From positions 21,439 to 85,438 of the forward strand of contig CAAERJ010000030.1 of the NCBI GenBank assembly GCA_900758375.1: a stretch of DNA of 64,000 nucleotides, written 5' to 3'. Shown piece after piece: positions 26,533-34,395 of the stretch. Position numbers and translations under genes: made by a program. The stretch comes from an uncultured Collinsella sp. (GTDB lineage Bacteria; Actinomycetota; Coriobacteriia; Coriobacteriales; Coriobacteriaceae). The stretch's first letter is position 1. Each line of letters opens with the position of its first letter. Under the pieces are notes generated by a model. It searched no databases and was not told the DNA's origin. It saw nothing but the letters and a program-made list of their open reading frames with translations.

Positions 26533-28046
26533 TACAGCTCGCCTCCCTTCCCGGCAAAATCGGGCGCGACGGAAAGCGCGGGCGCACCCGTGGCGGCATC
26601 GGCAAAGCCGCGCTCCAGGGCGCGGGCAAACGTGAGCAGCTGACGGTCCTTAAAGGCCGGACCAACCAGCTGGGCAGAAACGGGCAGCTTGCTGTCCTCG
26701 CCCAGGCCCAGCGGCACCGAGATGCCACCGTTGCCGCAGATGTTGAGCGAGATGGTGTACAGGTCGGAGAGGTACATCTGCGTGGGGTCGCTGATCTCGC
26801 CAAACTTAAAGGCCGTGCGCGGCGAGGCGGGCATGAGGATGGTGTCCACCTTGGCATACGCGGCGTCGTAGTCCTGCGTGATGAGCGTGCGGGCCTTTTG
26901 CGCGGCGTAGTAGTACTTGTCGTACACGCCCGAGCTCAGCAGGTAGGCACCGAGCATCTGACGGCGCTTGGCCTCGGCGCCAAAGCCGTGGGCGCGCGAC
27001 AGCGAACTCTGGTCGGACAGGTTGGCGCAGCCCTCCTCCTGATAGCCGTAGCGAATGCCGTCAAAACGTGCCAGGTTGGAGAACGCCTCGGCAGGGCCGA
27101 TGACGTAGTAGGCGGCGATGGCGGCGTCCAGGTGCGGCAGGTCGACCTCGACCAGCTCGGCACCCTGGTTCTGCAGCTCCTGGGCGGCGCGCTGAACAGC
27201 GGCCTTGACCTCGGGCGTCAGGCCCTCGGCCTCCATAAACGCAGGGATAATGCCCACGCGCTTGCCCTCGATGCTGTCGTTGAGATGCTCGGTAAAGTCG
27301 ACGGCACAATCCTGGCTGGTGCAGTCGTACGGATCGTGGCCCGCGCCGGTAAGCGCGTTCATGGCAAGCGCGACATCCTCGACCGTGCGGCCAAAGGGGC
27401 CCACCTGGTCGAGCGACGAGCCAAAGGCAACCACGCCGTAACGGCTCACGGCGCCATACGTGGGCTTAAAGCCCACCACGCCGCACAGCGACGCCGGCTG
27501 GCGAATGGAGCCGCCGGTGTCCGAGCCCAGTGAAAGCGCGACCTCGCCCGCGGCGACGGCGGCAGCAGAGCCGCCCGAGGAGCCGCCGGGCACGCGCTCG
27601 GTATCCCAGGGGTTGTTGGTACGGTGGAACGCCGAGCTCTCGGTAGAGCTGCCAAAGGCAAACTCGTCCATGTTGGCCTTGCCCATGGGCAGGCAGCCTG
27701 CGTCGAGCATGCGCTGGACGCAGGTGGCGGTGTAGACGCTCTGGTAGTCCCCGAGCATGCGGGAAGCGCAGGTGGTGCGCGTGCCCACGAGGTTCATGTT
27801 GTCCTTGATGGCCAGCGGCACGCCCGCGAGCGGGGGCAGCGGCTTGCCTGCGGCACGGTCGGCATCCACGCGCGCAGCGGCCTCGAGCGCAAGCTCGGGC
27901 GACACCTGCAGGAATGCCTGGACCCCGCCCTCGCGCGCATCGATGGCGGCAAGAGAGGCCTGGGCCACCTCGGTAGCGGTAAAGTCGCCGGCGGCAACGC
28001 CCGCGGCGATCTGGGCAGCGGTAAGGGAATCGAAGCTTAGCGCCAT
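26532..28046 (-). CDS. gatA: Asp-tRNA(Asn)/Glu-tRNA(Gln) amidotransferase subunit A
   Basis: A 504-aa amidase subunit that releases ammonia from glutamine for GatB. The amidase signature is clear: catalytic Lys in PLAIKDNMN near residue 79 and GGSSGGSAAAVAAGEVALSL near residue 153 with the Ser-cisSer pair, followed by SDTGGSIRQPASLCGVVGFK. Length is normal. It overlaps gatC upstream and gatB downstream by one base each (TAATG), showing translational coupling. Confidence 0.97.
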   Translation of the reverse strand: MALSFDSLTAAQIAAGVAAGDFTATEVAQASLAAIDAREGGVQAFLQVSPELALEAAARVDADRAAGKPLPPLAGVPLAIKDNMNLVGTRTTCASRMLGDYQSVYTATCVQRMLDAGCLPMGKANMDEFAFGSSTESSAFHRTNNPWDTERVPGGSSGGSAAAVAAGEVALSLGSDTGGSIRQPASLCGVVGFKPTYGAVSRYGVVAFGSSLDQVGPFGRTVEDVALAMNALTGAGHDPYDCTSQDCAVDFTEHLNDSIEGKRVGIIPAFMEAEGLTPEVKAAVQRAAQELQNQGAELVEVDLPHLDAAIAAYYVIGPAEAFSNLARFDGIRYGYQEEGCANLSDQSSLSRAHGFGAEAKRRQMLGAYLLSSGVYDKYYYAAQKARTLITQDYDAAYAKVDTILMPASPRTAFKFGEISDPTQMYLSDLYTISLNICGNGGISVPLGLGEDSKLPVSAQLVGPAFKDRQLLTFARALERGFADAATGAPALSVAPDFAGKGGEL

Positions 28047-28357
28047 TACTCGCTCTCCCCCTCTCCCAAAATGGACGGCACGCGGAAGTAGCGGTCGCGC
28101 GCGCTGCCGGCGTTTTCGAGCGCAACGTCGAGCGGCAGGTCGCGCTCGGGCTCGCGCAGGTCATCGCCCATCACGTTGGACAGGCTTCCGATGGGATGGA
28201 ACGTGGGCTCCACGTCGGGCAAGTCATATTGCAAGACGGGCTCGAGCATCTGGACGGCGTCGTTCAGGTAGGACGTCATCTGGGTGAGCTCGTCATCGGT
28301 CAGTGCGATCTTTGCGTACTCGGCGATGCCGCGCACGTCTTTCTCGCTGAGTGCCAT
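28046..28357 (-). CDS. gatC: Asp-tRNA(Asn)/Glu-tRNA(Gln) amidotransferase subunit C
   Basis: A 103-aa small subunit that wraps around and stabilises GatA. Family features: VRGIAEYAKIALTDDEL at residues 7-23, LEPVLQYDLPDVEPTFHP near residue 38, and the C-terminal DRYFRVPSIL that follows the conserved AP/RVP pattern. I chose the ATG at 28357 because AAGGGAG precedes it by 6 nt; the frame is open 6 codons further. It is the first gene of the gatCAB operon. Confidence 0.95.
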   Translation of the reverse strand: MALSEKDVRGIAEYAKIALTDDELTQMTSYLNDAVQMLEPVLQYDLPDVEPTFHPIGSLSNVMGDDLREPERDLPLDVALENAGSARDRYFRVPSILGEGESE

Positions 28358-28559
28358 AGGCGCTCCCTTCCGCATAACAGATAAACCGCTCTAGTATACA
28401 AGGCAACGCCACCTGGAGCAGGTGCTTTACCTAAATGCAGCGAAAACGTAACGAGGGCGGCGGGCTGGCAGGCGGCGGGCCGGCGGTTCCGCAGTGAAAC
28501 CGCACCGTCCATAGCGAAAACCGTCCCGCCCGCAACGAAAACCGTCTCGCCCGCAACGA
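28358..28559. other. gatC upstream region with short tandem repeats
   Basis: Part of a 326-bp gene-free stretch. From about 28500 to 28559 a 21-bp unit (CCGTCYCGCCCGCAACGAAAA) occurs twice with a third degenerate copy. The rest contains the gatC promoter region. Confidence 0.5.
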
Positions 28560-28624
28560 AAACCATCACAACATTCGACGTTTATCGTCAAAATCGAAAT
28601 TATCATCGAATGTTGTGATGGTTT
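28560..28624. repeat. IR65 inverted repeat, copy 1
   Basis: Ends AAACCATCACAACATTCGA and its complement, with an A/T-rich centre. Three more copies occur in this window at 39221, 43328 and 44571. All are intergenic and none carries coding sequence. Confidence 0.85.
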
Positions 28625-28635
28625 GGAAGCCCCCG

Positions 28636-28670
28636 ACCACCACAAAGATGCCTGTCCCCATTGTGGTGGT
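28636..28670. terminator. conserved-loop hairpin, copy 1 (after sortase)
   Basis: ACCACCACAA...TTGTGGTGGT stem with loop containing GCCTGTCCCC, 14 nt past the sortase stop codon. Related hairpins follow several other minus-strand genes here (38204, 40746, 40801, 51200). Confidence 0.7.
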
Positions 28671-28683
28671 TCTGGACGATGTC

Positions 28684-29622
28684 TTATGCCGAGGCCTTGG
28701 CCTTGCGGCGCTTACGGACCGCGTGGATCACGATGTCCAGCATCAACAGCACAATGGCCACGACCACGATAAGCACGGCAAACTCGCGCTTGCCCCAGTG
28801 GCGGCCGGCCAGCGACTTTTGCTTGTCGACGTCCTTCTTGTTGTACTTGGTGCGCACGCAATGCACCAGCAGACGATGGTCGTTCACGCCGTAGGGCGTG
28901 CAAGTAACGAGCGTCACCTTGTCGGCGCCGGGCTCGATGGCCAGCGACTCCATCTCCTCGGGCAGCACGACCTCAGAGTCCACCATCTTGTAGGCGAGCG
29001 TCTTGTTCATGGTATGCAGCAGCACCAGGTCGCCGGGCTCCAGCGAGTGGATGTCGTCGAACATGCTCAGGTTGCGCATGCCCGAGTGCGCGGTGAGCAC
29101 GCAGTGCGTCGAGGTGCCGCCCACCGGCAGGCTCGTGCCCTCCAGGTGGCCGACGCCCGCCATAAGGACTTCTTCGCTCGTGCCGTGGTAGATGGGCATG
29201 CTCACGTCGATGGAGGGGATCTCGACCCAGCTCATCATGGGGTCGCGGTCAAAGATGAGCTGCTGGGCGTAGGGTTCGATCTGGTCGGCGGGAAGTTCGG
29301 TGGCCTCGCCCGCCAGCTGCTCATTAAAGGAGCGCGCCTGGAGCAGGATGCGCTCGCGCTCCTCGGCAGACAGCGCGTCAACGGTGCTGGACACCGTGCT
29401 GATCTGGTTGAACACGCCCGAGGCCTCGAGCCGGTCCAAGACCCACGGCCAGGTCATAAGGCCCACGCCAATAAGGATGATGACGATGGTGATGAGCCGG
29501 TCGGCCCAGCGCGGCAGTCGCTTGCGACGGCGCTTGGGTTTTGGTTGAGGTTTGGGCTGAGGGCTTGAGCCGCCGTTGGCCGCGGCGTTATTGCTCTTCA
29601 TATGTTTGGCGCCCTGCACCAT
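28684..29622 (-). CDS. Class C sortase (pilus polymerising)
   Basis: A 312-aa membrane transpeptidase that links pilin subunits through lysine isopeptide bonds. A cytoplasmic Lys/Arg-rich N-terminus is followed by a membrane span (residues 43-63), a lid-like segment DPMMSW near residue 128, the catalytic His in LTAHSGM near residue 176, the catalytic Cys in TLVTCTPYG near residue 239 and Arg in DHRLLVHC. A second C-terminal membrane span near residue 283 is typical of class C. The start at 29622 follows GAGGAG at 9 nt. It is the only sortase in the window and lies 1.2 kb beyond the pilin genes, separated by the duplicated small-peptide units. Confidence 0.92.
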   Translation of the reverse strand: MVQGAKHMKSNNAAANGGSSPQPKPQPKPKRRRKRLPRWADRLITIVIILIGVGLMTWPWVLDRLEASGVFNQISTVSSTVDALSAEERERILLQARSFNEQLAGEATELPADQIEPYAQQLIFDRDPMMSWVEIPSIDVSMPIYHGTSEEVLMAGVGHLEGTSLPVGGTSTHCVLTAHSGMRNLSMFDDIHSLEPGDLVLLHTMNKTLAYKMVDSEVVLPEEMESLAIEPGADKVTLVTCTPYGVNDHRLLVHCVRTKYNKKDVDKQKSLAGRHWGKREFAVLIVVVAIVLLMLDIVIHAVRKRRKAKASA

Positions 29623-29752
29623 CGCCGGTCACTCCTCTACAGCTCAGGTTGTCTAAACAAATAATAGCCGATTAGCGAGCTTCCGCGCCGGACAACGCAG
29701 CTAGACTGCACCGTCCAGTCGAGGATAAGCCAGCATTTGAGTTTTCAAAATG

Positions 29753-29778
29753 TCCCGGATCGGCGGGGCGATTCGGGA
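29753..29778 (+). promoter_or_regulatory. palindrome upstream of predicted RNA 1
   Basis: TCCCGGATCG-n6-CGATTCGGGA, directly before TACAAT (29779-29784). In the second unit the arms match perfectly. Candidate operator or -35-region element for the RNA; a good -35 hexamer is not visible. Confidence 0.45.
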
Positions 29779-29790
29779 TACAATATCAAT

Positions 29791-29889
29791 AGAAAACGAC
29801 GCACCCCGCGTAAGTGTACGAGAGCGCGGGCGGTCTAGTTTTCAGCTTTTGTTAAATGCCCGGGATCCGACCCCCGGGCATTCTTATTT
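29791..29889 (+). ncRNA. predicted small RNA convergent to peptide 1
   Basis: A predicted transcript of about 100 nt. It starts after a TACAAT box, holds a CCCGCG/CGCGGG hairpin and ends at a terminator AATGCCCGGG/CCCGGGCATT followed by CTTATTT. Its end overlaps the 3' end of the peptide gene, so it would be antisense to any peptide mRNA that reads past the stop codon. Transcription is not proven. Confidence 0.4.
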
Positions 29890-30033
29890 GCGCTTTCGGC
29901 GCAAATGCCTTCTACCGTCCGCACCGCGCGTGCGCCTACGGACCTTAAACCGAACCTCATACGAGTCAAAAAACGCGATGACGAACGTGCCCACCGCCGC
30001 GAGGGCGGCGAGCGCGTTAAGGAATTTCAGCAT
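29884..30033 (-). CDS. SOS-box-linked small membrane peptide, copy 1
   Basis: A 49-aa peptide starting MLKFLNALAALAAVGTF. It has a single hydrophobic helix (residues 3-22), a short SYEVRFKV segment and a tail with eleven Arg or Lys in the last 20 residues. The ribosome site GGAGG lies 7 nt before the ATG. A perfect CGAAC-n4-GTTTG LexA-type box lies 103 bp upstream. Small single-span peptides with basic tails and SOS control are known as membrane-acting type I toxins (for example TisB in E. coli); similarity here is of design, not of sequence. A 50-aa near-identical copy lies 480 bp away. The function is inferred. Confidence 0.65.
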   Translation of the reverse strand: MLKFLNALAALAAVGTFVIAFFDSYEVRFKVRRRTRGADGRRHLRRKRK

Positions 30034-30135
30034 TTGGGGACCTCCGATCGAGTCGTCGGCCGCCCGCGCACGGGATGCGTCGCAAGGGTATTTTACTGCG
30101 GTTGCGCGCACCACGCCTGGTAAACGCGATTTTGA

Positions 30136-30149
30136 CAAACACTTGTTCG
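30136..30149 (-). promoter_or_regulatory. LexA (SOS) box, copy 1
   Basis: Minus strand CGAACAAGTGTTTG matches the Gram-positive LexA consensus CGAACRNRYGTTYG at all 14 positions. It lies 103 bp upstream of the peptide 1 start codon. Confidence 0.7.
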
Positions 30150-30269
30150 ATAGTTACACACACTATTCCTCGTCCGGCGGAGCCTGGCCGCATTGTCCGC
30201 GTTTGCCCGACGTGTTTGCGTTTTCAAAATGTCCCGAATCGGCGGGGCGATTCGGGATACAATGTCAAT

Positions 30270-30367
30270 AGGAAACGACGCACCCCGCGTAAGTGTTCGA
30301 AAGCGCGGGCGACCAGTTTCCGGTGTTGTTAAATGCCCGGGCCTCTAACCCCGGGCATTCTTATTTG
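30270..30367 (+). ncRNA. predicted small RNA convergent to peptide 2
   Basis: Same layout as the first copy: perfect palindrome TCCCGAATCG-n6-CGATTCGGGA (30232-30257), TACAAT at 30258-30263, a CCCGCG/CGCGGG hairpin and a terminator AATGCCCGGG/CCCGGGCATT followed by CTTATTT. The hairpin loops differ from copy 1 while the stems are kept, which supports an RNA function. Confidence 0.4.
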
Positions 30368-30513
30368 CGCTTGTTGCGGCGCAAATGCCTTCTACCGTCC
30401 GCACCGCGCGTGCGCCTACGGACCTTAAACCGAACCTCATACGAGTCTAGAAACGCGATGACGAACGAGCCCACCGCTGCGAGGGCGGCGAGCGCGTTAA
30501 GGAATTTCAGCAT
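30361..30513 (-). CDS. SOS-box-linked small membrane peptide, copy 2
   Basis: A 50-aa peptide, MLKFLNALAALAAVGSF followed by VIAFLDSYEVRFKVRRR and a basic tail. It differs from copy 1 by Thr to Ser, Phe to Leu and one extra Asn near the end. GGAGG lies 7 nt before the ATG. The conserved substitutions (hydrophobic for hydrophobic) and identical Arg-rich tail show that the reading frame is under selection. It has its own LexA-type box 104 bp upstream. A longer open frame through this site has no ribosome site and is not credible. Confidence 0.65.
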   Translation of the reverse strand: MLKFLNALAALAAVGSFVIAFLDSYEVRFKVRRRTRGADGRRHLRRNKRK

Positions 30514-30616
30514 ATGGTGACCTCCGATCGAGTCGTCGGCCGCCCGCGCACGGGATGCGTCGCAAAGCCATTTTACTGCGAGCACTCGCACTTGCAGCTG
30601 GTAAACGCAATAATTG

Positions 30617-30630
30617 CAAACATCTGTTCG
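30617..30630 (-). promoter_or_regulatory. LexA (SOS) box, copy 2
   Basis: Minus strand CGAACAGATGTTTG, again a full 14-position match to CGAACRNRYGTTYG. The two central N/R positions differ from copy 1 while the arms are the same, as expected for a kept protein-binding site. Confidence 0.7.
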
Positions 30631-30679
30631 ATATTCATACGTTTGATCCATCGGACGATGGAGGCTGGCTGCGTTATCC

Positions 30680-30719
30680 CAAAAAGAACGGGGCAGACTC
30701 CAGCGCGGAGCCTGCCCCG
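30680..30719 (-). terminator. terminator of the pilin operon
   Basis: Stem CGGGGCAG-n3-CC/GG-n2-CTGCCCCG followed on the minus strand by TTCTTTTTGG, 100 nt past the major pilin stop. It separates the pilin genes from the peptide units and the sortase. Confidence 0.8.
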
Positions 30720-30819
30720 AAAAGAGGATGGCAAAGCAAGAACGTGGATGGACGAGAAAAGTGTCCGCAAGTCTCATGGCCATCACATCCCACCTGCCAA
30801 AGGGATGGGTGAGTGAGCG

Positions 30820-32622
30820 TTACTCCTGCTCGGACTCCTCAGCCTGCTTACGGCTGCGGATGAGGTGAGCCACGCCGATGCACAGCACGGCGCCGCCGGC
30901 GATCCAAGTGAAGGTCACGCCGTTAAGGCCGGTGAGCGGGAGGTTGGAGCCCTTCTGGTCGACGATGATGAAGCTGAGCTTGCCGGTAGAAGTGGCAGCA
31001 GAACCATCCTTTACAACACCATCAGCAGCAGTGACGTGGGCAGAATTCTTGTCAGGGATCACTTCGGAGCCATCCTGCTTAAGCGTGCCGCGGGCAATAG
31101 TGAACTTGACGCCATTGGAGGCAGAGTTATTGTAACCAGGCGCCGGAGTTACCTCTTTAAGGATATAGGTGCCCTCATCAAGACCGACAACGTTGATCAT
31201 GCCCTTATCGTTGGTAGTTAGTATTGCGGCATCTGTATCTGTCGTCGTGGTACCGTCGGCCTTGATAAATTCGTTGGAGTCTTCCTCCTTCAGCGTGAAC
31301 TGAACGCCCTGGAGTTTCTTGAGATTGCTGGTCTCATCCTTGTCGCTGCCAACCTTGGTAACGTCGATGCCATAGGTGTAGTCGTAGGCAGGATGCGTAA
31401 CCGTGGTGCCGGTACTGCCGGTGTTGTGCGGGTTGTTGGAATAGGTCAGTTTTACCGTGTTTGTCTGGGCCTTACCGAGAATGTTCTCGTTAATCTTGTT
31501 AGCAACAAGTTTTGCCTGGTAGTTCACATAGACCTTTGAATTAACGTCAACGACAATGGGCTCACCGGCCTCATTCTTTACTTCTTTGAGATTATCGAAA
31601 GAGACAGTGAGTTTATTGTTGCTTTCCTCAGAAGGATAGTTCACTGTATAACAATTGTCCGCTACGGCCGTATCGCCAATTTTGACCTTAACGACCGGCT
31701 TACCGTTCTCGTCGCATACCGGCACCATCGTAGAAGGAAGCTCGTCGGTAAAAGCATAGCTATACTTAGTGTACGTATTGATGTTGCTAGCAACAGTGCC
31801 GGCAAGCTGATAATCAATCGGCTGCTCAGAGGCAGAGTCGGCCGACTTGTTGGGAGCACTGAAAACGTCCTTGCTATTGTCCGTAACAAACTTGCCGTTC
31901 TTGTCATCCTTGACGGCCTTGGTCACATTGGGGACACTCTTCTTTGGCTCCGCATTTACAGCGGCGCCGCCGACGATGGTGAAAATCGGTGAGGTGAACG
32001 CGTCGTCATTACCATTGGTCTTATTGGTATCCTTAGTCGAACCGGGCTGATCGGTCACAAAGAGCCAGTAACCAGCGGGCAGATCGTTGAATTTACCATC
32101 GGTAGAGGTTTTCCAGCCAGTGGTCGCGTTAGTTGCAGTCACTTTCTCCAGGGCTTTGGCGATCCTGTCGAGCGTCGTTCCCACGTTCAGATTGGTAGTC
32201 TGGTTGGTACCTGCCTCATACTCACCCTTGGTCTTAGTCTTAATCCACTTCGCCCAGGCGGCAGCATCATTGGGGTTGGTCGGTTTAGAAGAGTCCGTCG
32301 TGTCCGAGTTAAATTCCTTGGTCACGGCATCCCTCACTTCATCCGATGCCCACTTAATATCGGACAGCGTCTTCTCATCGGTAGAGTCCCAAACATTGGT
32401 GCTTGTCTGATCCTGCGTAACCGTAGCGGAGAAAATCTTGATGCCCTTAAAGGTCGTACCCGCGTAGTCGCTATCTTTGATCGTCACATTGCCAATCGTC
32501 GTAGCCACAGGCGTACCATCAGCAAACGCCATGGTCACCGGGGCCATGACGCCGCCGAAGCTCAGGGCTGCTGTGAGGCCGGCGGTTACTGCCAGGCGTG
32601 CGATGTTCTTGCTCATGCTCAT
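30820..32622 (-). CDS. SpaH/EbpB-like LPXTG major pilin
   Basis: A 600-aa secreted backbone pilin. A signal peptide (residues 1-35, ending near AFA-DG) is followed by Ig-like pilin domains; VNAEPKKSVPNVTKAV near residue 225 fits the pilin motif whose lysine is used by the sortase. A Cna-B-like domain with the E-box segment GTYILKEVTPAPGY lies near residue 505, suggesting internal isopeptide bonds. The C-terminus has the sorting signal LPLTG, a membrane span and a basic tail. I chose the ATG at 32622 (GAGGA 8 nt upstream). It is the last gene of the operon, as expected for the most abundant subunit. Base composition is more A/T-rich than neighbours. Confidence 0.92.
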   Translation of the reverse strand: MSMSKNIARLAVTAGLTAALSFGGVMAPVTMAFADGTPVATTIGNVTIKDSDYAGTTFKGIKIFSATVTQDQTSTNVWDSTDEKTLSDIKWASDEVRDAVTKEFNSDTTDSSKPTNPNDAAAWAKWIKTKTKGEYEAGTNQTTNLNVGTTLDRIAKALEKVTATNATTGWKTSTDGKFNDLPAGYWLFVTDQPGSTKDTNKTNGNDDAFTSPIFTIVGGAAVNAEPKKSVPNVTKAVKDDKNGKFVTDNSKDVFSAPNKSADSASEQPIDYQLAGTVASNINTYTKYSYAFTDELPSTMVPVCDENGKPVVKVKIGDTAVADNCYTVNYPSEESNNKLTVSFDNLKEVKNEAGEPIVVDVNSKVYVNYQAKLVANKINENILGKAQTNTVKLTYSNNPHNTGSTGTTVTHPAYDYTYGIDVTKVGSDKDETSNLKKLQGVQFTLKEEDSNEFIKADGTTTTDTDAAILTTNDKGMINVVGLDEGTYILKEVTPAPGYNNSASNGVKFTIARGTLKQDGSEVIPDKNSAHVTAADGVVKDGSAATSTGKLSFIIVDQKGSNLPLTGLNGVTFTWIAGGAVLCIGVAHLIRSRKQAEESEQE

Positions 32623-32730
32623 CTTCTTTTCCTCTGCTTTCTGCTCGAATTCCATTTGATCTAAATCTGTCTGTCTGTGTCTTAGCATCTACTTCGCTAC
32701 GTCTCGCCCCGCTCTCTGTGGGGCTGCCAG

Positions 32731-34395
32731 CTACTCTTTATGGCTGCCACCTCCCCGCTTGACCAGGAGCGCGACCACGATGAGCGCGGCTCCGGCGACC
32801 GCTGCGGCGGCCGCGGCGTACATTGCCATATCGCCAGTCGAGGGCATAAAGCCACCGGTGGTAATGCTAGGGGGTGTGCCGGTGGGCGTGTTGATGAGCG
32901 ACGCCTCCAGACTGCCCGTCGACCCGTCCGCGCTGTCGGCGCGCAGGGGCGACTCGGCCGTGATGGTGAGCTTGGGCTTGGCGGCGGCCACCTGGTCGAC
33001 GTCCAGGCCCTCGGCCTTGACCGTCACGGAGCGCGTGCCCTCGAAGGCGGCGTAGCCCTTGGGCGCCTTGAGCTCGCGGACCTCCAGCTTGCCCGAGTCC
33101 TCGGCCGAGACGGTCACGCGGCCGTCCTCGCCCGTGGTGACGGTGGCCTTGCCCTCCGCATCCCACGTGCCGTCGGCCGCCAGTGTGCGACCGCGATCGT
33201 CGGCGATGCTCAGGACCGCCCCGGCAAGCGGCTTGTCGCCGTCGCTGCCGCGCTTGGTGAGCGCGAGATCCCAGGTGTAGGCGCACGCATCGTCGCTCGG
33301 CGTGCGGGTGAAGCCGGCGTCGCCGGACTGGTCGGCAAAGGGAGAGCGCGGGTAGCGCAGGTAGACCTCGTTGGGGTTGCCCTTCGCGATGCCGTGGTTG
33401 CATGCGCTGTTGAGCGGCGCATTGTACACGGCGACCACGCGGGCGCCCGCGGTGAAGGCGTCGGCCCCGCCGAGCGCGGCGATCAGGTCGCCGGTGCGCA
33501 CGGTGAAGGTCTTGCCGTCGACCGAGACCCTGCACTGGGCCGTGATGTCGGTCCAGCCCTTCGCGGGGTCGGTGCCTACGCGCCCGTCTTTGCTGGTCGA
33601 GACGGCATCGAAGCCACCGTCCGCGCCCGCCGCCACGTACACGCGCATGCTCGCGGCCACCTTGGAGGGGTCGAGCCCCGCACTCATGGTGTCGACGAAC
33701 CGCACCGCATAGGTGTCGTAGGCGGTAAGACCCGCCGGGACCGTGGCAGAGAGGCGCCAGTACAGGTCGTCGGCGACCGTGGCGTCGGCGGCCTTCTGCC
33801 ATGCGGCGGTGCTGTCCTCCAGCACATGCTTGGCGACCTTGGGAGTCGCCGCCTTGGGCTTGACGGTGACGGCGCCGCCGCCGACCAGGGCCATGACCGG
33901 CGCGGTGCCGGCCTCGTCCTGGGAGATGGCGTCGTCGTCGGCGACGATGAGCCAGTAGCCGCAGTGCAGGTCGTCCGCCGTGCCCGCGTTAAGGGCCACG
34001 GACACGGCGTCAGAGCTCTGGAGGGAACGAGCGAGCTGTGCGCTCAGCGCGCTCGTAAGGTGGGAATCGGTGTTGAGCCACTCGGCAGCTTCCTGCGCGG
34101 TGGTCTGGGAATTGGGCATGCCGGCGCTGTGCAGCACGGGCAGGGCGGCGTCGCGCACGGCGTCGCTTGCCCAGACGAGGTCGGTGGCAATCTTGGCGTC
34201 GTTGTCGCCGTCGACGACGTTGGCGCTAAAGATCTGGTAGGCGTCGTAGCTGCTCGCCACGGTGCCGCTCACCGTGATGGAACCGGTCGAGGTCGGCGCG
34301 GCCTGCGCGGATGCGGGGAACACAACCGCGCAGGTGCCGATCAGGAGGGCAAGCAGCGCAAACAAGATCGGGAAGGAGCAAACTTTCTTATTCAC
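32731..34395 (-). CDS. LPXTG-type minor pilin (MPSTG signal)
   Basis: A 554-aa secreted protein with the same architecture as the major pilin: signal peptide (residues 1-33), an N-terminal domain beginning STGSITVSGTVASSYDAYQI, a pilin-motif-like stretch VTVKPKAATPKVAKHV near residue 178, and a Cna-B-like domain with KLEVRELKAPKGYAAF near residue 441. The sorting signal is the variant MPSTG followed by a membrane span and a basic tail. The start is GTG at 34395 with GGGAGG 8 nt upstream. It overlaps the adhesin gene by 8 bp, so the two are coupled. Probably an accessory or basal pilin. Confidence 0.85.
   Translation of the reverse strand: MNKKVCSFPILFALLALLIGTCAVVFPASAQAAPTSTGSITVSGTVASSYDAYQIFSANVVDGDNDAKIATDLVWASDAVRDAALPVLHSAGMPNSQTTAQEAAEWLNTDSHLTSALSAQLARSLQSSDAVSVALNAGTADDLHCGYWLIVADDDAISQDEAGTAPVMALVGGGAVTVKPKAATPKVAKHVLEDSTAAWQKAADATVADDLYWRLSATVPAGLTAYDTYAVRFVDTMSAGLDPSKVAASMRVYVAAGADGGFDAVSTSKDGRVGTDPAKGWTDITAQCRVSVDGKTFTVRTGDLIAALGGADAFTAGARVVAVYNAPLNSACNHGIAKGNPNEVYLRYPRSPFADQSGDAGFTRTPSDDACAYTWDLALTKRGSDGDKPLAGAVLSIADDRGRTLAADGTWDAEGKATVTTGEDGRVTVSAEDSGKLEVRELKAPKGYAAFEGTRSVTVKAEGLDVDQVAAAKPKLTITAESPLRADSADGSTGSLEASLINTPTGTPPSITTGGFMPSTGDMAMYAAAAAAVAGAALIVVALLVKRGGGSHKE

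Larger units (their letters stand above)
29742..30150. repeat. tandem duplication unit 1 (small peptide + convergent RNA)
   Basis: This unit and the one at 30221-30630 (offset about 479 bp) share the same order: 26-bp palindrome, TACAAT box, predicted RNA with terminator, small membrane peptide gene on the opposite strand, and a LexA-type box. The coding and RNA parts are nearly identical; the spacer upstream of the peptides has diverged more. Confidence 0.85.
30221..30630. repeat. tandem duplication unit 2 (small peptide + convergent RNA)
   Basis: Second copy of the unit at 29742-30150, with the same element order and spacing (box-to-start distance 104 bp against 103 bp). The peptide differs by a few residues only, and silent and spacer changes show that the duplication is not recent. 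Confidence 0.85.

Noticed and set aside
29623..30820. Cyclic-di-GMP riboswitch controlling the pilus or sortase genes
   Set aside because: The structured units here do not show the conserved GEMM tetraloop-receptor pattern, and their RNAs point away from the pilin genes.
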